15,412 nt of DNA from an uncultured Treponema sp. (GTDB lineage: Bacteria > Spirochaetota > Spirochaetia > Treponematales > Treponemataceae), in contig CAJOPO010000126.1 of the NCBI GenBank assembly GCA_905236315.1, positions 1 through 15,412 of the forward strand, written 5' to 3'. The notes under the pieces were generated by a model, which saw only the letters and a program-made list of their open reading frames with translations, was not told where the DNA came from and searched no databases. Shown piece by piece: positions 15,324 through 15,412 of the stretch. The first letter of the stretch is position 1. Each line of letters opens with the position of its first letter. The position numbers and the translations under genes were made by a program.

Positions 15324-15412
15324 TTTAGGGAGCCTCTAAAAACTTCAGTTTTTAGAGGCAACTTTGAAAATGCGATGTTGTAAGTCGCGCTATTATAGCG
15401 ACTTGCAACTCG
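15321..15412 (-). repeat. Right copy of the inverted dispersed repeat, cut by the window end
   Basis: Reverse-complement match to 10-100. The hairpin at 15332-15359 has a perfect 12-bp stem around TTCA, whereas the hairpin at 15377-15409 has one mismatch; the left copy shows the reverse pattern. The copy reaches the last base of the window, so its full length is unseen. Its inner edge contains the start codon and ribosome binding site of the small secreted protein gene. Confidence 0.9.

Noticed and set aside
10..15412. Composite transposon bounded by the terminal repeats
   Set aside because: The enclosed genes are essential housekeeping genes and oriC, with no transposase; the ends are better explained as a dispersed repeat at contig edges.

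Overview
The window looks like the chromosomal origin region of a low-GC spirochaete, most likely a Treponema or close relative. Four things point there: a lipoprotein that fuses a cyclophilin to an FKBP domain (an architecture I recall from Treponema denticola), an L34 protein whose tail continues with DEKK after the usual LTVS ending, relaxed lipobox sequences, and an AT-rich genome. The species cannot be read from this sequence. Both ends of the window lie inside near-identical copies of one repeat in opposite orientation, so the window is probably a whole draft contig that broke at a dispersed repeat.

Layout, left to right. 10-100: left repeat copy with two hairpins. 110-1951: two leftward genes for exported proteins, the cyclophilin-FKBP lipoprotein and an unrecognised secreted protein. 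2058-5410: leftward operon rpmH-rnpA-yidD-yidC-jag with its own promoter at 5456-5485. 5465-8285: leftward genes dnaN, recF and a DUF721/DciA-like gene, joined by TAATG and ATGA overlaps. 8286-8749: the only long non-coding stretch, with all the marks of oriC: three 23-bp tandem repeats each carrying a 14-bp palindrome, a very AT-rich block, a candidate DnaA-trio unwinding element and several DnaA-box-like sites. 8750-10240: leftward dnaA. 10241-10326: a compact divergent promoter region. 10327-14766: rightward gyrB-gyrA. 14785-14834: a bidirectional terminator. 14901-15323: a leftward gene for a small secreted protein of unknown function, whose start codon lies at the edge of the right repeat copy (15321-15412).

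How the genes work together. DnaA opens the origin, DnaN is the polymerase clamp, RecF handles gaps behind forks, the DUF721 protein is a candidate helicase loader (DciA-like), and gyrase removes the supercoils ahead of the forks. The rpmH operon links ribosome assembly (L34), tRNA maturation (RnpA) and membrane-protein insertion (YidD, YidC, Jag/KhpB). All genes left of the putative origin run away from it with the leftward fork, and gyrBA runs away with the rightward fork. dnaA is the one gene head-on to its fork if the origin is at 8300-8750.

Most genes are ordinary housekeeping genes with intact key residues. The less ordinary signals are non-coding: the 23-bp palindromic triplet in oriC, the unwinding-element candidate, an apparently near-leaderless dnaA transcript, and the paired terminal repeats. 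I did not find a previously undescribed gene system here.
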